Assembly: GCA_002455215.1 (NCBI GenBank)
Contig: DKKK01000136.1
Location: 1 to 21,566, forward strand
DNA length: 21,566 bases
Direction: 5' to 3'
Source of the DNA: Anaerolineales bacterium UBA6668
GTDB lineage: Bacteria; Chloroflexota; Anaerolineae; Anaerolineales; UBA6668
Positions 1-6,340 of this stretch are shown one piece after another; position 1 is the stretch's first letter, and each line of letters begins with the position of its first letter. The position numbers and the translations under genes were made by a program. The notes beneath the pieces are model-generated. The model did not search any database, had not been told where the DNA came from, and was given only the letters and a program-made list of their open reading frames with translations.

Positions 1-27
1 GGTGTTATCACCGAAATCACGGCGTAA
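1..27 (+). CDS. tuf: Elongation factor Tu, C-terminal end (partial)
   Basis: The first 27 bases read GVITEITA followed by TAA. This resembles the end of EF-Tu, whose last strand usually runs VGAGVITxI. The gene begins outside the window, so only eight residues are visible. The call rests on this tail and on the neighbours: tuf followed by rpmG, tRNA-Trp, secE and nusG is a widespread bacterial order. EF-Tu delivers aminoacyl-tRNA to the ribosome in a GTP-dependent way. The gap to rpmG is 25 bases, so co-transcription is likely. Confidence 0.7.
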   Translation, partial: GVITEITA

Positions 28-52
28 TTTTCATCGCCAGTAGGATAATCTC

Positions 53-223
53 ATGGCTAGTAAATCAAAAGACATTCGTCCAGTAACCATCTTGGCTTGC
101 ACCGAGTGTCGTGAACGTAATTACGTGACCGAGAAGAATCGCCGCAACGATCCGGGACGTTTAGAACTGAAAAAGTATTGCCCACGTTGCCGCAAGCATA
201 TCGTTCACCGCGAAACCAAGTAA
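53..223 (+). CDS. rpmG: 50S ribosomal protein L33
   Basis: This 56-residue protein of the large ribosomal subunit matches the usual L33 length. It shows the L33 pattern [16 protein letters not shown] near the start and KYCPRCRKH near the end. Cysteines at about residues 16, 19, 43 and 46 form two CxxC pairs, so this is the zinc-binding (C+) form rather than the cysteine-free paralogue. The ATG lies 25 bases after the tuf stop with only a weak purine stretch (AGGAT) upstream. A perfect 11-bp hairpin and tRNA-Trp follow. The gene is short and easily missed. Confidence 0.95.
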   Translation: MASKSKDIRPVTILACTECRERNYVTEKNRRNDPGRLELKKYCPRCRKHIVHRETK

Positions 224-230
224 TCCAGTG

Positions 231-256
231 GTGGCTATCTTTTGCAAGATAGCCAC
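231..256 (+). terminator. Hairpin between rpmG and tRNA-Trp
   Basis: A perfect 11-bp stem (GTGGCTATCTT / AAGATAGCCAC) with a TTGC loop lies eight bases after the rpmG stop and five bases before the tRNA. Only ATTT follows it, so it lacks the U-run of a strong intrinsic terminator. It could be a weak terminator, an mRNA 3'-end stabiliser, or a processing site that frees the tRNA 5' end from a tuf-rpmG-tRNA transcript. Confidence 0.6.
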
Positions 257-260
257 ATTT

Positions 261-336
261 AGGGGTATAGCTCAATAGGTAGAGTTCTCGTCTCCAAAAC
301 GAGCGGTTGTGGGTTCGAGTCCTACTGCCCCTGCCA
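261..336 (+). tRNA. trnW: tRNA-Trp (anticodon CCA)
   Basis: This is a complete 76-nt cloverleaf. The acceptor stem AGGGGTA pairs with TGCCCCT (one G-U pair), followed by discriminator G and an encoded CCA end. The anticodon stem CTCGT/ACGAG carries the loop CTCCAAA with anticodon CCA at 294-296, and the T arm contains GGTTCGAGTCC. The sequence closely resembles bacterial tRNA-Trp. A tRNA-Trp between rpmG and secE is a common arrangement in bacteria. Confidence 0.97.
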
Positions 337-344
337 AACCGAAT

Positions 345-368
345 GGGCGGGTTTTTAACTCGCTCTTT
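345..368 (+). terminator. Weak hairpin downstream of tRNA-Trp
   Basis: GGGCGGG (345-351) can pair with CTCGCTC (359-365) through seven base pairs, two of them G-U, across a T-rich loop; TTT follows. It sits nine bases after the tRNA and could end the tuf-rpmG-tRNA transcript. The stem is short and the call is tentative. Confidence 0.3.
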
Positions 369-446
369 CTGGCATTAATTTCAATAGTTCGTGTATATTA
401 TTGCACCCCAACAAAAAATCCCTTCTGTTAGGATCGTGTAATGATG

Positions 447-510
447 TTCGGCACACATGAAAACGGTGCTTTACCTACCAAGAAAAGCCCGCAATTCAGA
501 AGCCGCCGAA
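447..510. repeat. Palindromic element, copy 1 (tRNA-Trp / secE gap)
   Basis: Outer arms TTCGGC (447-452) and GCCGAA (505-510) enclose an inner imperfect hairpin, GGTGCTTT pairing with AAAAGCCC, followed by GCAATT. The plan matches the other members of the dispersed family in this window: outer arms of the ATTCGGCAC type and an inner TTGCxxTTTT/AAAAxGCAA hairpin. It occupies part of the 260-base gap before secE, where I see no gene. Confidence 0.55.
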
Positions 511-596
511 TATAGCACAAATCGCAAGGCAAGACGAGTGACAATACTGGGTTACTTTGGCTTGCCTACAAGCACGTAATTGATTAGGACACATCA

Positions 597-863
597 ATGA
601 GCACATTTTTATCTACCTATTGGACTTGGCTTCTCCTTGCATTGGTAATTGCAGGTATTGCGGCTTTGGCTTATGTGTATCGTGAGCCCATTTTGGCGTA
701 TGCCCGTGAATCAAAGTCTGAGTTGTACAAGGTGGTTTGGCCCACTCGCAAAGAAGCCTTTCAACTCACCATTATTGTGCTAATTACAGTGATACTGTCC
801 GCTATCTTGCTCGGTTTGGCAGATTTTCTCTACGAGAAATTGTTTGGCCTTATTTTTGGCTAA
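597..863 (+). CDS. secE: Preprotein translocase subunit SecE
   Basis: This 88-residue membrane protein is the clamp subunit of the SecYEG channel. The conserved SecE cytoplasmic amphipathic segment is clear: ESKSELYKVVWPTRKEAFQ at about residues 39-57. It is followed by the single core membrane helix (about 58-80). An additional N-terminal hydrophobic helix (about 8-27) makes it longer than the ~60-residue single-helix form of many bacteria. The ATG has TAGGA nine bases upstream. It precedes nusG in the classic secE-nusG-rplKAJL order. Confidence 0.95.
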   Translation: MSTFLSTYWTWLLLALVIAGIAALAYVYREPILAYARESKSELYKVVWPTRKEAFQLTIIVLITVILSAILLGLADFLYEKLFGLIFG

Positions 864-949
864 GTAAAAAAGATTCTCAATTGGTAATCATTTGCTAACA
901 ACCACATCGTTTCATTTTACTTCGCATACGAGTATTCAGGAGCCACTAT

Positions 950-1669
950 ATGGCAAATAAGTTAGACGCAGAAAACCCACAAGGAAAAAGGGCAAATGTT
1001 GAATTTAAAGTTCAATTCAATGATGATTTGGACAAAAGCCCCTCGCTTGCGGACCGTCTGGCTTCTATCCAGGCTTCCCCTGCACCGGTTGCGGTTCACG
1101 CAGATAGTGCAGATCCAAGCACCCCAAGCGAAGACTTAGATACCAACAAGCCCCAGTGGTACGTAGTGCATTGTTATTCTGGCTATGAAAACAAGGTCAA
1201 ACACAACCTTGAACAGCGCATAGATACAATGGGCATGCAAGGGCTCATCTTGGATATTGTGGTGCCTACCGAAGAAGAAATTGAAGTGAAAGAAGGTCGG
1301 CGCCGTACGGTTGAAAGACGTGTTTTTCCGGGATATATCTTGGTGCAATTAATCTTGACCGAAGACTCTTGGTTTGTTGTGCGCAATACCCCCGGCGTAA
1401 CTGGTTTTGTGGGTATGGGCAACACCCCAACACCGCTTCCGCAGAAAGAAGTCAATATGATTATCAATCGCATGGAAGCTGAAGCCCCACGAGTAAAAGT
1501 CACCTTTAAGCAAGGACAACGGGTGCGCATTATTGACGGTCCATTCAACGATTTTGTAGGCATTGTCTCCGAAATTGATACGGAACGAACCAAAGTGCGC
1601 GTGATGGTTTCATTCTTTGGACGGGAAACGCCCATCGAATTGGATTTCTTGCAGGTGGAAAAAGTATAA
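950..1669 (+). CDS. nusG: Transcription termination/antitermination factor NusG, with N-terminal extension
   Basis: NusG binds RNA polymerase and links it to Rho or to the leading ribosome. The NGN domain starts at about residue 68 (PQWYVVHCYSGYENKVK) and includes RRVFPGYILVQ and the NTPGVTGFVG segment. The KOW domain covers about 186-239, with GQRVRIIDGPFNDFVGIVSEID. The total of 239 residues exceeds the ~180 of typical NusG because of a 67-residue N-terminal region rich in Asp, Glu, Ser and Ala, with no domain I recognise. The start is supported by AGGAG eight bases before the ATG, and there is no other ATG ahead of the NGN domain. The extension is therefore probably real. Confidence 0.95.
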   Translation: MANKLDAENPQGKRANVEFKVQFNDDLDKSPSLADRLASIQASPAPVAVHADSADPSTPSEDLDTNKPQWYVVHCYSGYENKVKHNLEQRIDTMGMQGLILDIVVPTEEEIEVKEGRRRTVERRVFPGYILVQLILTEDSWFVVRNTPGVTGFVGMGNTPTPLPQKEVNMIINRMEAEAPRVKVTFKQGQRVRIIDGPFNDFVGIVSEIDTERTKVRVMVSFFGRETPIELDFLQVEKV

Positions 1670-1743
1670 TCATTGTTCGCTAACAGTTTGTCGATTGGCA
1701 AACTGAAACTTGCGTAAATTTCGCAAAAAATTCCGAGGCAAAA

Positions 1744-2169
1744 ATGGCTAAGAAACTAAAAAAAGTAGTACGTTTGCAATTGGTTGGTGGTAAAGCCACA
1801 CCAGCCCCGCCCGTGGGACCTATCCTAGCCCCACAAGGTGTCAACCTGATGGCTTTTGTAAAAGAATACAATGCACGCACTCAGTCGCGTACCGGCGAAG
1901 TTGTCCCAGTGGATATTTCCATTTACACAGACAACTCCTTCACGTTAGCCTTGCGCACCGCGCCTGCATCCGTCTTGATTCGCAAAGCCGCTGGCTTGGA
2001 TAAAGGCTCTGCCGCCCCCAACAAGGACAAGAAGGGTGTGCTGACCAAAGAACAAGTTCGACAAATTGCCGAAACCAAGATGACCGACCTTAACGCCATT
2101 GACATTGAAGGCGCGATGCAAATGATTGAAGGCACCGCACGCTCAATGGGCGTTACTATCAAGGAATAA
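1744..2169 (+). CDS. rplK: 50S ribosomal protein L11
   Basis: This 141-residue protein matches the normal L11 length. The N-terminal domain shows [20 protein letters not shown] and [20 protein letters not shown], including the Pro-rich linker contacted by release factors and thiopeptides. The C-terminal RNA-binding domain ends [20 protein letters not shown]11 binds the GTPase-associated region of 23S rRNA. The gene follows nusG by 74 bases and precedes rplA by 81 bases. The upstream purine tract (CCGAGG) is a modest ribosome-binding site. Confidence 0.98.
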   Translation: MAKKLKKVVRLQLVGGKATPAPPVGPILAPQGVNLMAFVKEYNARTQSRTGEVVPVDISIYTDNSFTLALRTAPASVLIRKAAGLDKGSAAPNKDKKGVLTKEQVRQIAETKMTDLNAIDIEGAMQMIEGTARSMGVTIKE

Positions 2170-2250
2170 AAATTAACCTATATGTGGGAGAGTGTTTACT
2201 CGCCAAAATGAGTTTCGCCTAGCGACCCATTCACCACAGGAGAAAATAAA

Positions 2251-2955
2251 ATGTCTCACGGAAAGAAATATCAAGCAGTTGCCGCCAAAGTAGACCGGCT
2301 CAAAACATATTCTGCACACGATGCAATCAAGTTGGTAAAGGATACCGCCTACGCCAAATTTGATGGCACTGTAGAAGTTCACATTCGCACAGGTTTAGAC
2401 CCGCGCCAAGCAGACCAGCAAATCCGCGCCTCGGTAGTGTTGCCGCATGGGCTGGGAAAAACCGTTCGAGTGTTAGTGTTTGCAGAAGGTGAAGGCGCAC
2501 GCATTGCCCAAGAAGAAGGGGCAGACTATGTGGCAGATGATGCCATGATTAAGAAAATCACCGAAGGGTGGACCGATTTCGATGTTACTGTCGCTACCCC
2601 AGATATGATGGGTAAAGTCGGTCGGTTGGGTAAAGTGTTGGGTCCACGTGGCTTGATGCCTAGCCCAAAGAGTGGTACAGTTGTGCCCGCTCAAGACTTA
2701 CCCAAAGTCATTCGTGAAGCCAAAGCCGGGCGTGTTGAGTTTCGCTTGGACAAAACCGCCAATATCCACGTTCCAATTGGCAAAGTATCCTTTAGTGAAG
2801 TCGCTTTGCAAGAAAACCTCGCCGCATTCTTGGATGCTGTCAACCGCGCCAAGCCATCTGCCGCCAAAGGAAACTACTTGCGCCGCGCCACCATCACCTC
2901 TACGATGGGACCCGGCATTCGTGTGGATGCTTTCACTGTCAAGAGCAAGGAATAA
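2251..2955 (+). CDS. rplA: 50S ribosomal protein L1
   Basis: This 234-residue protein is full length for L1, the mobile L1-stalk protein that binds 23S rRNA near the E site and, in many bacteria, represses its own operon. Diagnostic segments are [11 protein letters not shown] near the start, [20 protein letters not shown], and the signature [21 protein letters not shown], seen here as [19 protein letters not shown]. The ATG is preceded by AGGAG at nine bases. An L1 operator might lie in the rplK leader, but I could not identify one. Confidence 0.98.
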   Translation: MSHGKKYQAVAAKVDRLKTYSAHDAIKLVKDTAYAKFDGTVEVHIRTGLDPRQADQQIRASVVLPHGLGKTVRVLVFAEGEGARIAQEEGADYVADDAMIKKITEGWTDFDVTVATPDMMGKVGRLGKVLGPRGLMPSPKSGTVVPAQDLPKVIREAKAGRVEFRLDKTANIHVPIGKVSFSEVALQENLAAFLDAVNRAKPSAAKGNYLRRATITSTMGPGIRVDAFTVKSKE

Positions 2956-2984
2956 GCACGCCATTGGGTGTGGCGAATCCCACC

Positions 2985-3180
2985 CACAATTTTATAGACG
3001 GTTGCAGTACTTGCCCGCAGACAGCAGGTTTTCCGATTGGAAGTAAACCCTGCCGAGGACATGGACTCATTCTCTAGCAGTAAAACCTTTCAAGCGTTGA
3101 ATTTTCAGCGTTTTGTGGTTGTTGTATGTCAATGAGCCTTTGTTTCTTCGGATTACCGAAAACGCAAAGGCTTTTTTATC
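2985..3180 (+). ncRNA. L10 ribosomal-protein leader with attenuator
   Basis: The 272-base gap between rplA and rplJ contains the hallmarks of the L10 leader, the autoregulatory element bound by L10(L12)4. AGACAGCAGG (3019-3028) and CCCTGCCGAGG (3048-3058) form an imperfect stem (CAGGTTT with AAACCCTG) beside the conserved GCCGAGG strand. A terminator-like hairpin follows at 3136-3177. The known mechanism in Gram-positive bacteria is that binding of excess L10 complex favours the terminator and reduces rplJL expression. The leader boundaries are approximate. Folding with covariance models would settle the exact structure. Confidence 0.75.
3136..3177 (+). terminator. Attenuator hairpin in the L10 leader
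   Basis: GCCTTTG (3136-3142) pairs with CAAAGGC (3165-3171), with an inner TTCGG/CCGAA helix, and six T residues follow directly (3172-3177). It is a full intrinsic terminator placed 50 bases before the rplJ start, as expected for L10-controlled attenuation. Confidence 0.8.
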
Positions 3181-3227
3181 GTCAAAAATTTTCCCCGCAC
3201 CATTCAATCGGGGAAAGGAGTGTAACA

Positions 3228-3749
3228 TTGCCCATCTCAAAGAATCGTAAAGAAGAATTGGTGGCGGAGTACATTGAACTGATTAAGAACTCAGAAGCTA
3301 TGGTGATCACTGAAAACCGTGGGCTTTCTGTAGCGGACATCGGCGCGGTGCGCAAGCGTGTACGCGATGCAAAAGGTTCATTTCACGTTACCAAGAACAC
3401 ACTGGCAAGCATTGCACTTGAACGCACAGGCAACCCTGCCCCAGCCGAGCTTCTGCAAGGCGCAACCGCTATCGGTTTTACCGGTGCGAGTGTCGCAGAA
3501 GTTAGCAAAGCATTGGATGCCTTTGCCAAGGAAAATGATAAGCTAGTTGTGAAAGGCGCAATCGTTGGCGGCAAAGTAGTGAATGCAAAGGATGTAAAAT
3601 CCTTGGCAGACCTACCCCCCCTGCCGGTTTTACGCGCTCAGTTGCTCGGCTTGCTTAACACCCCGGCGAGTAGCTTGGCTGGTGTGGTAGCAAGCGGCGT
3701 ACGCCAAGTTGTCAATGTTGTCAACGCGTATTCCGAAAAGGAAGCCTAA
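3228..3749 (+). CDS. rplJ: 50S ribosomal protein L10
   Basis: This 173-residue protein forms the base of the L7/L12 stalk. It begins (M)PISKNRKEELVAEYIELI and contains ENRGLSVADIGAVRKRVRDA and KNTLASIALERTG, all typical of L10. The C-terminal helix that carries L7/L12 dimers follows. I chose the TTG at 3228 because GGAAAGGAG lies seven bases upstream and L10 homology starts exactly there. The reading frame extends back to an ATG at 3126, but those 34 codons overlap the attenuator hairpin and look like leader RNA, not protein. Confidence 0.93.
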   Translation: MPISKNRKEELVAEYIELIKNSEAMVITENRGLSVADIGAVRKRVRDAKGSFHVTKNTLASIALERTGNPAPAELLQGATAIGFTGASVAEVSKALDAFAKENDKLVVKGAIVGGKVVNAKDVKSLADLPPLPVLRAQLLGLLNTPASSLAGVVASGVRQVVNVVNAYSEKEA

Positions 3750-3814
3750 CATGCTTCACCATTCTCAAAATTTTCAAACTTGTAATTTTGCCTATCTAAA
3801 AGGAGTTATCTAAA

Positions 3815-4198
3815 ATGGCCGATCTAAATAAACTTGTTGCTGATTTGAGCGAACTGACCTTGTTGGAAGCTTCCCAACTGGTCAAGTTGTTGGAAGAAAA
3901 GTGGGGCGTAAGTGCCGCCGCACCAGTTGCCGCAGTTGCCGCTGGACCAGTTGCCGCCGCCGCGCCAGCCGCTGTGGTCGAAGAACAAACCGAATTCAAC
4001 GTTGTTCTCGTTGAGCATGGTGCCAACAAAATCAACGTAATTAAGGTAATCCGCGAATTGACCAGCCTCGGCTTGAAGGAAGCCAAGGAAATGGCTGAAA
4101 CCGCAAACGCCACCGTTTTGACCGCTGTGAGCAAGGAAGTTTCTTCCGAAGCCAAGAAGAAGTTGGAAGACGTCGGCGCTGTGGTCAAGGTTCAGTAA
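3815..4198 (+). CDS. rplL: 50S ribosomal protein L7/L12
   Basis: This 127-residue stalk protein recruits translational GTPases. The N-terminal dimerisation region is [21 protein letters not shown] flexible Ala/Pro/Val hinge lies at about 37-58, and the C-terminal domain contains [21 protein letters not shown] with the factor-binding helix. AAAGGAG lies upstream of the ATG. The gene closes the rplKAJL group and is followed by two terminators. rpoB does not follow, although it does in many bacteria. Confidence 0.98.
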   Translation: MADLNKLVADLSELTLLEASQLVKLLEEKWGVSAAAPVAAVAAGPVAAAAPAAVVEEQTEFNVVLVEHGANKINVIKVIRELTSLGLKEAKEMAETANATVLTAVSKEVSSEAKKKLEDVGAVVKVQ

Positions 4199-4221
4199 TT
4201 TCTGACTTAAACCCTTTTTAA

Positions 4222-4253
4222 AAATCGCCCATTGGTAAGCCAATGGGCGATTT
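4222..4253. terminator. Strong hairpin after rplL
   Basis: A perfect 14-bp stem (AAATCGCCCATTGG / CCAATGGGCGATTT) with a TAAG loop starts 24 bases after the rplL stop. Its A/T flanks let it act in either direction. It is the main candidate for terminating the ribosomal protein operon. Confidence 0.85.
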
Positions 4254-4283
4254 GCTTTAATAGCAAACTTACTAAGATAACAA

Positions 4284-4309
4284 AAAACGCACAAACAATT
4301 GTGCGTTTT
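4284..4309. terminator. Second hairpin in the convergent gap
   Basis: A perfect 11-bp stem, AAAACGCACAA / TTGTGCGTTTT, with an ACAA loop lies 30 bases after the first terminator. The symmetric A-run and T-run suit termination of rplL transcription and also of transcription arriving from the opposite-strand gene. Confidence 0.75.
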
Positions 4310-4362
4310 GGTTCGACAGGTAAAAATGTCTTTACAAGTGACAAGACTACCTTGGGTATATA

Positions 4363-4420
4363 TGTCGGATATCGAGTTGCACTTTTTTCTTATGGGTAAA
4401 AGCGCAATTTCTATTCGTGT
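4363..4420. repeat. Palindromic element, copy 2 (rplL / 4433 gap)
   Basis: The core TTGCACTTTT (4378-4387) pairs with AAAAGCGCAA (4398-4407) with one mismatch, and the loop contains CTTATGGG. The flanks CGGATA and TATTCG form an outer arm. The loop and 3' arm are very close to copy 8 at 13558-13609 (shared TTTTTTCTTATGGG and GCGCAATTTC/CGCAATTTCC), so the two are clearly related. Confidence 0.7.
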
Positions 4421-4432
4421 TGAAAATCGTTT

Positions 4433-5602
4433 CTAGGCAATTACACCGGAGGTCGCAATTGCCGCCACCAATAAAATAATACCAATTAGGAAAATTGCCG
4501 CCAAGAGTAAAACCAAACCAATAGGTAGCTTAACCCCTTTCTTCTTAGCAGGTTTTTGTGGTTGGGTGCTAGGCTTTAAGCCACGTATGGGGCGGGGGGC
4601 AGATACCACTGTGGGGGCAGTGTGGCTAATGGGAATTGCCGCTTGGGCAAGGGTGGTATCTTTAACGACAATGGGCGTGCCAGTTTCTTCGGCAAGCGGC
4701 GCTGTTTGCTTGGGCTTGAGCAACCCTTGCAGTTTTTGTCGCAGTTGACTGCCAATTTGTGTAGTTTTGCTATCGGGCGTGGGCGTGACAGGTGCGGGGA
4801 CAGATTTGGCTACTGTGTGATTAATTACCGGAGCAGGAAAAACCCCGCTTTGTTGAGCCAACTCTCTTTGTACGGCTTTCATACCTAAAGTTTCCGGCTT
4901 GATAGGCAACATTCGTTGTGAATTTGCAACGCCGCCATTGATATGAAATTCCTGTGCGGCAACCTGTGGAAAGGCAGGGGCACCGTTTTGTGGGGCATTC
5001 GCTGGGGAGGGCGCCGGTACAACCCAACGTCCACTTTGCGAAAGGTTAGGACGCTGTTGTTGGGTTGTGGTCTGGTTAGATGCTTGCCATTGCGTATTGA
5101 TAGGAGCAAATCCACCCGTAGAAGATAACTGATTTAGCTGGGGTTGTTCGTAGAAACCTGATGAAGTTTGCGCACTGGGGGATTGGGAAAAACCATACAG
5201 GGGGGTGGGTACTGCTGGGTAAGATTGTCCCGTACCGGAAACATTCTCAGCTCCGCCATAGCCGTTATACCCCACACTGCCCGATGATGAATTGCCGCCT
5301 CCTAAGGTGCGGTAGGGGAGCATTTCACTTTGGGAAGTTGGTTGGGATTGTGGGCGCTTGGGGGGCATACGGTGCTTGCTGGCTTCCTGTACCCACGGGT
5401 CGCCCGGCGCCAAAAAGCGGGCACGTCGAATAGCATCCGCACGTTCGCGCGGATTTGCCGCCAAATCGGCAAGCCACTTCCAAGCGAGCAAAACGCCGGG
5501 TCTTTTTTGTACAAAGTCACGCAACCCGTCTCGTGCGCCGTCAATGTCGCCAGCTTCTGCACGCATGATGAGTTGTCGAAGATCGTCTGTTGAAGGATAC
5601 AT
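4433..5602 (-). CDS. Tail-anchored protein with helical N-terminal domain and Pro/Gln/Ser-rich linker
   Basis: I do not recognise this 389-residue protein as a named family. Residues 1-80 look like a short TPR-like helical repeat region: MRAEAGDIDGARDGLRDFVQ, then AWKWLADLAANPRERADAIRRA and FLAPGDPWVQEA. Residues ~80-345 are low complexity, rich in Pro, Gln, Ser, Thr and Gly. A single hydrophobic helix at about 356-386 (LPIGLVLLLAAIFLIGIILLV), preceded by PAKKKGVK, ends the chain. With no signal peptide this predicts a cytoplasmic domain held at the membrane by its C terminus. It converges on rplL. A candidate promoter lies about 95-125 bases upstream. Confidence 0.8.
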   Translation of the reverse strand: MYPSTDDLRQLIMRAEAGDIDGARDGLRDFVQKRPGVLLAWKWLADLAANPRERADAIRRARFLAPGDPWVQEASKHRMPPKRPQSQPTSQSEMLPYRTLGGGNSSSGSVGYNGYGGAENVSGTGQSYPAVPTPLYGFSQSPSAQTSSGFYEQPQLNQLSSTGGFAPINTQWQASNQTTTQQQRPNLSQSGRWVVPAPSPANAPQNGAPAFPQVAAQEFHINGGVANSQRMLPIKPETLGMKAVQRELAQQSGVFPAPVINHTVAKSVPAPVTPTPDSKTTQIGSQLRQKLQGLLKPKQTAPLAEETGTPIVVKDTTLAQAAIPISHTAPTVVSAPRPIRGLKPSTQPQKPAKKKGVKLPIGLVLLLAAIFLIGIILLVAAIATSGVIA

Positions 5603-5622
5603 AGATATTATTCCATTTATAC

Positions 5623-5683
5623 TTGGCGCACAAAAAATTACCGTTTTTTCTTAATCAAAAGGCGTAATCTTGAACTGCGCCAA
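5623..5683. repeat. Palindromic element, copy 3 (upstream of the 4433 gene)
   Basis: Perfect 8-bp outer arms TTGGCGCA (5623-5630) and TGCGCCAA (5676-5683) enclose an inner hairpin starting ATTAC and ending GTAAT, with CGTTTTTTCTTA in the middle. That middle matches copies 2 and 8. It lies between the candidate promoter and the start codon of the opposite-strand gene and would form a hairpin in its 5' untranslated RNA. Confidence 0.65.
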
Positions 5684-5698
5684 ATAAGGTACTACTTT

Positions 5699-5727
5699 AC
5701 TTTACGTATATTATACTGATTCGTCAA
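5699..5727 (-). promoter_or_regulatory. Candidate sigma-70-type promoter for the 4433-5602 gene
   Basis: On the minus strand, TTGACG (5727-5722) is followed after 17 bases by TAAAGT (5704-5699). A TATAAT also lies in the spacer but has no well-placed -35. The predicted start would give a leader of about 90 bases that includes palindromic copy 3. This is a pattern-only prediction. Confidence 0.35.
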
Positions 5728-5770
5728 GTAGCTTAAAAGCAATTCTTATCTAGCACTTATTTTTGTTCCA

Positions 5771-5796
5771 TACGATTACCCTACGATTACCCTACG
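5771..5796. repeat. 11-bp tandem repeat, 2.4 copies
   Basis: The unit TACGATTACCC occurs twice perfectly (5771-5781, 5782-5792) and is followed by TACG. It is short, with no clear function. It could be a direct-repeat binding site or replication slippage. Confidence 0.7.
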
Positions 5797-6024
5797 CTCT
5801 GAAAGTTCCCATGAAATTTAGTACTTGCCTACCATCCGTAAATGATAACGTTATTATGCAGAGAGTGGATTATCACGATAGTTCCAGTCAGTGAAGCGAG
5901 CATTCAATACAGTTAAGCAGGTGCAAAAAATAATTCTTAACTGCATCGTCTTGTTTAAACCGATTGGGCAGGGATTTGTTCATTCATTTCAACGTTTTCT
6001 GCGTGCTTTGTCTCGCACTATTTT

Positions 6025-6059
6025 GCGAGCGATGCACCCGAACCGGGCGCATCGCTCGC
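6025..6059. other. Strong GC-rich hairpin in non-coding region
   Basis: GCGAGCGATGC (6025-6035) and GCATCGCTCGC (6049-6059) form a perfect 11-bp stem. It continues inward through CCCG/CGGG past a one-base asymmetry. No T-run follows on the plus strand. On the minus strand the downstream bases are AAAATAGTG, so it is not a canonical terminator. It may be part of a structured RNA or a decayed terminator. Confidence 0.55.
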
Positions 6060-6211
6060 TGATGAAAACACAGCTAGGGAAGCGCTCGTGCTCAGTGCAT
6101 CAACTCGCTGAGTATAAGCCGATTGCCCCTTGCGCACAATGACCTTTTGGTGGAAAATATCGCGGCAATTCTCAAGACGATGAAAAAATTTCTTTTCCCC
6201 TATCAATGGAC

Positions 6212-6256
6212 TTTGGACACGCGTGAAAATTGCACTTTTCCCCATCATCACAAAAA
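6212..6256. repeat. Palindromic element, copy 4 (reverse orientation)
   Basis: Read on the minus strand, the bases include ATGGGGAAAAGTGCAATTTT followed by CACGCGTGTCC. This parallels the right half of copy 8 (ATGGGGAAAAACGCAATTTC followed by CATCCGTG). The left half is poorly preserved. It lies 85-130 bases upstream of the MFS gene. Confidence 0.5.
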
Positions 6257-6340
6257 GGCGCTAGCCTGAATTGCCCAATGTAGGCACTGCCGGATCATCC
6301 AAACAGCCCGGCAGATGCAACCGATTTTCCCCCCTTCAAT

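Larger units (their letters stand above)
5728..6340. other. 613-base gene-poor region upstream of the MFS gene
   Basis: I see no convincing coding region: reading frames of 83 codons (+) and 77 codons (-) here lack ribosome-binding sites and recognisable composition. The region contains a 2.4-copy 11-bp tandem repeat at 5771-5796, a 10-bp palindrome ATAACGTTAT at 5845-5854, an 8-bp hairpin CAGTTAAG/CTTAACTG at 5910-5943, a strong GC hairpin at 6025-6059, and a palindromic element copy at about 6212-6256. It could hold an unannotated small RNA or the decayed remains of a gene. Confidence 0.5.

Noticed and set aside
3126..3227. N-terminal 34 codons of the long rplJ reading frame
   Set aside because: They overlap the attenuator hairpin, lack L10 similarity, and a strong ribosome-binding site precedes the TTG at 3228.
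5771..5796. Tandem 11-bp units considered as a CRISPR array or iteron origin
   Set aside because: The units are directly adjacent with no spacers and only 2.4 copies; no cas or replication genes are nearby.
5891..6142. 83-codon open frame on the plus strand
   Set aside because: No ribosome-binding site, composition unlike real proteins here, and it crosses the GC hairpin at 6025-6059.
6018..6251. 77-codon open frame on the minus strand
   Set aside because: It starts inside a palindromic element copy, crosses a hairpin, and shows no recognisable domain.
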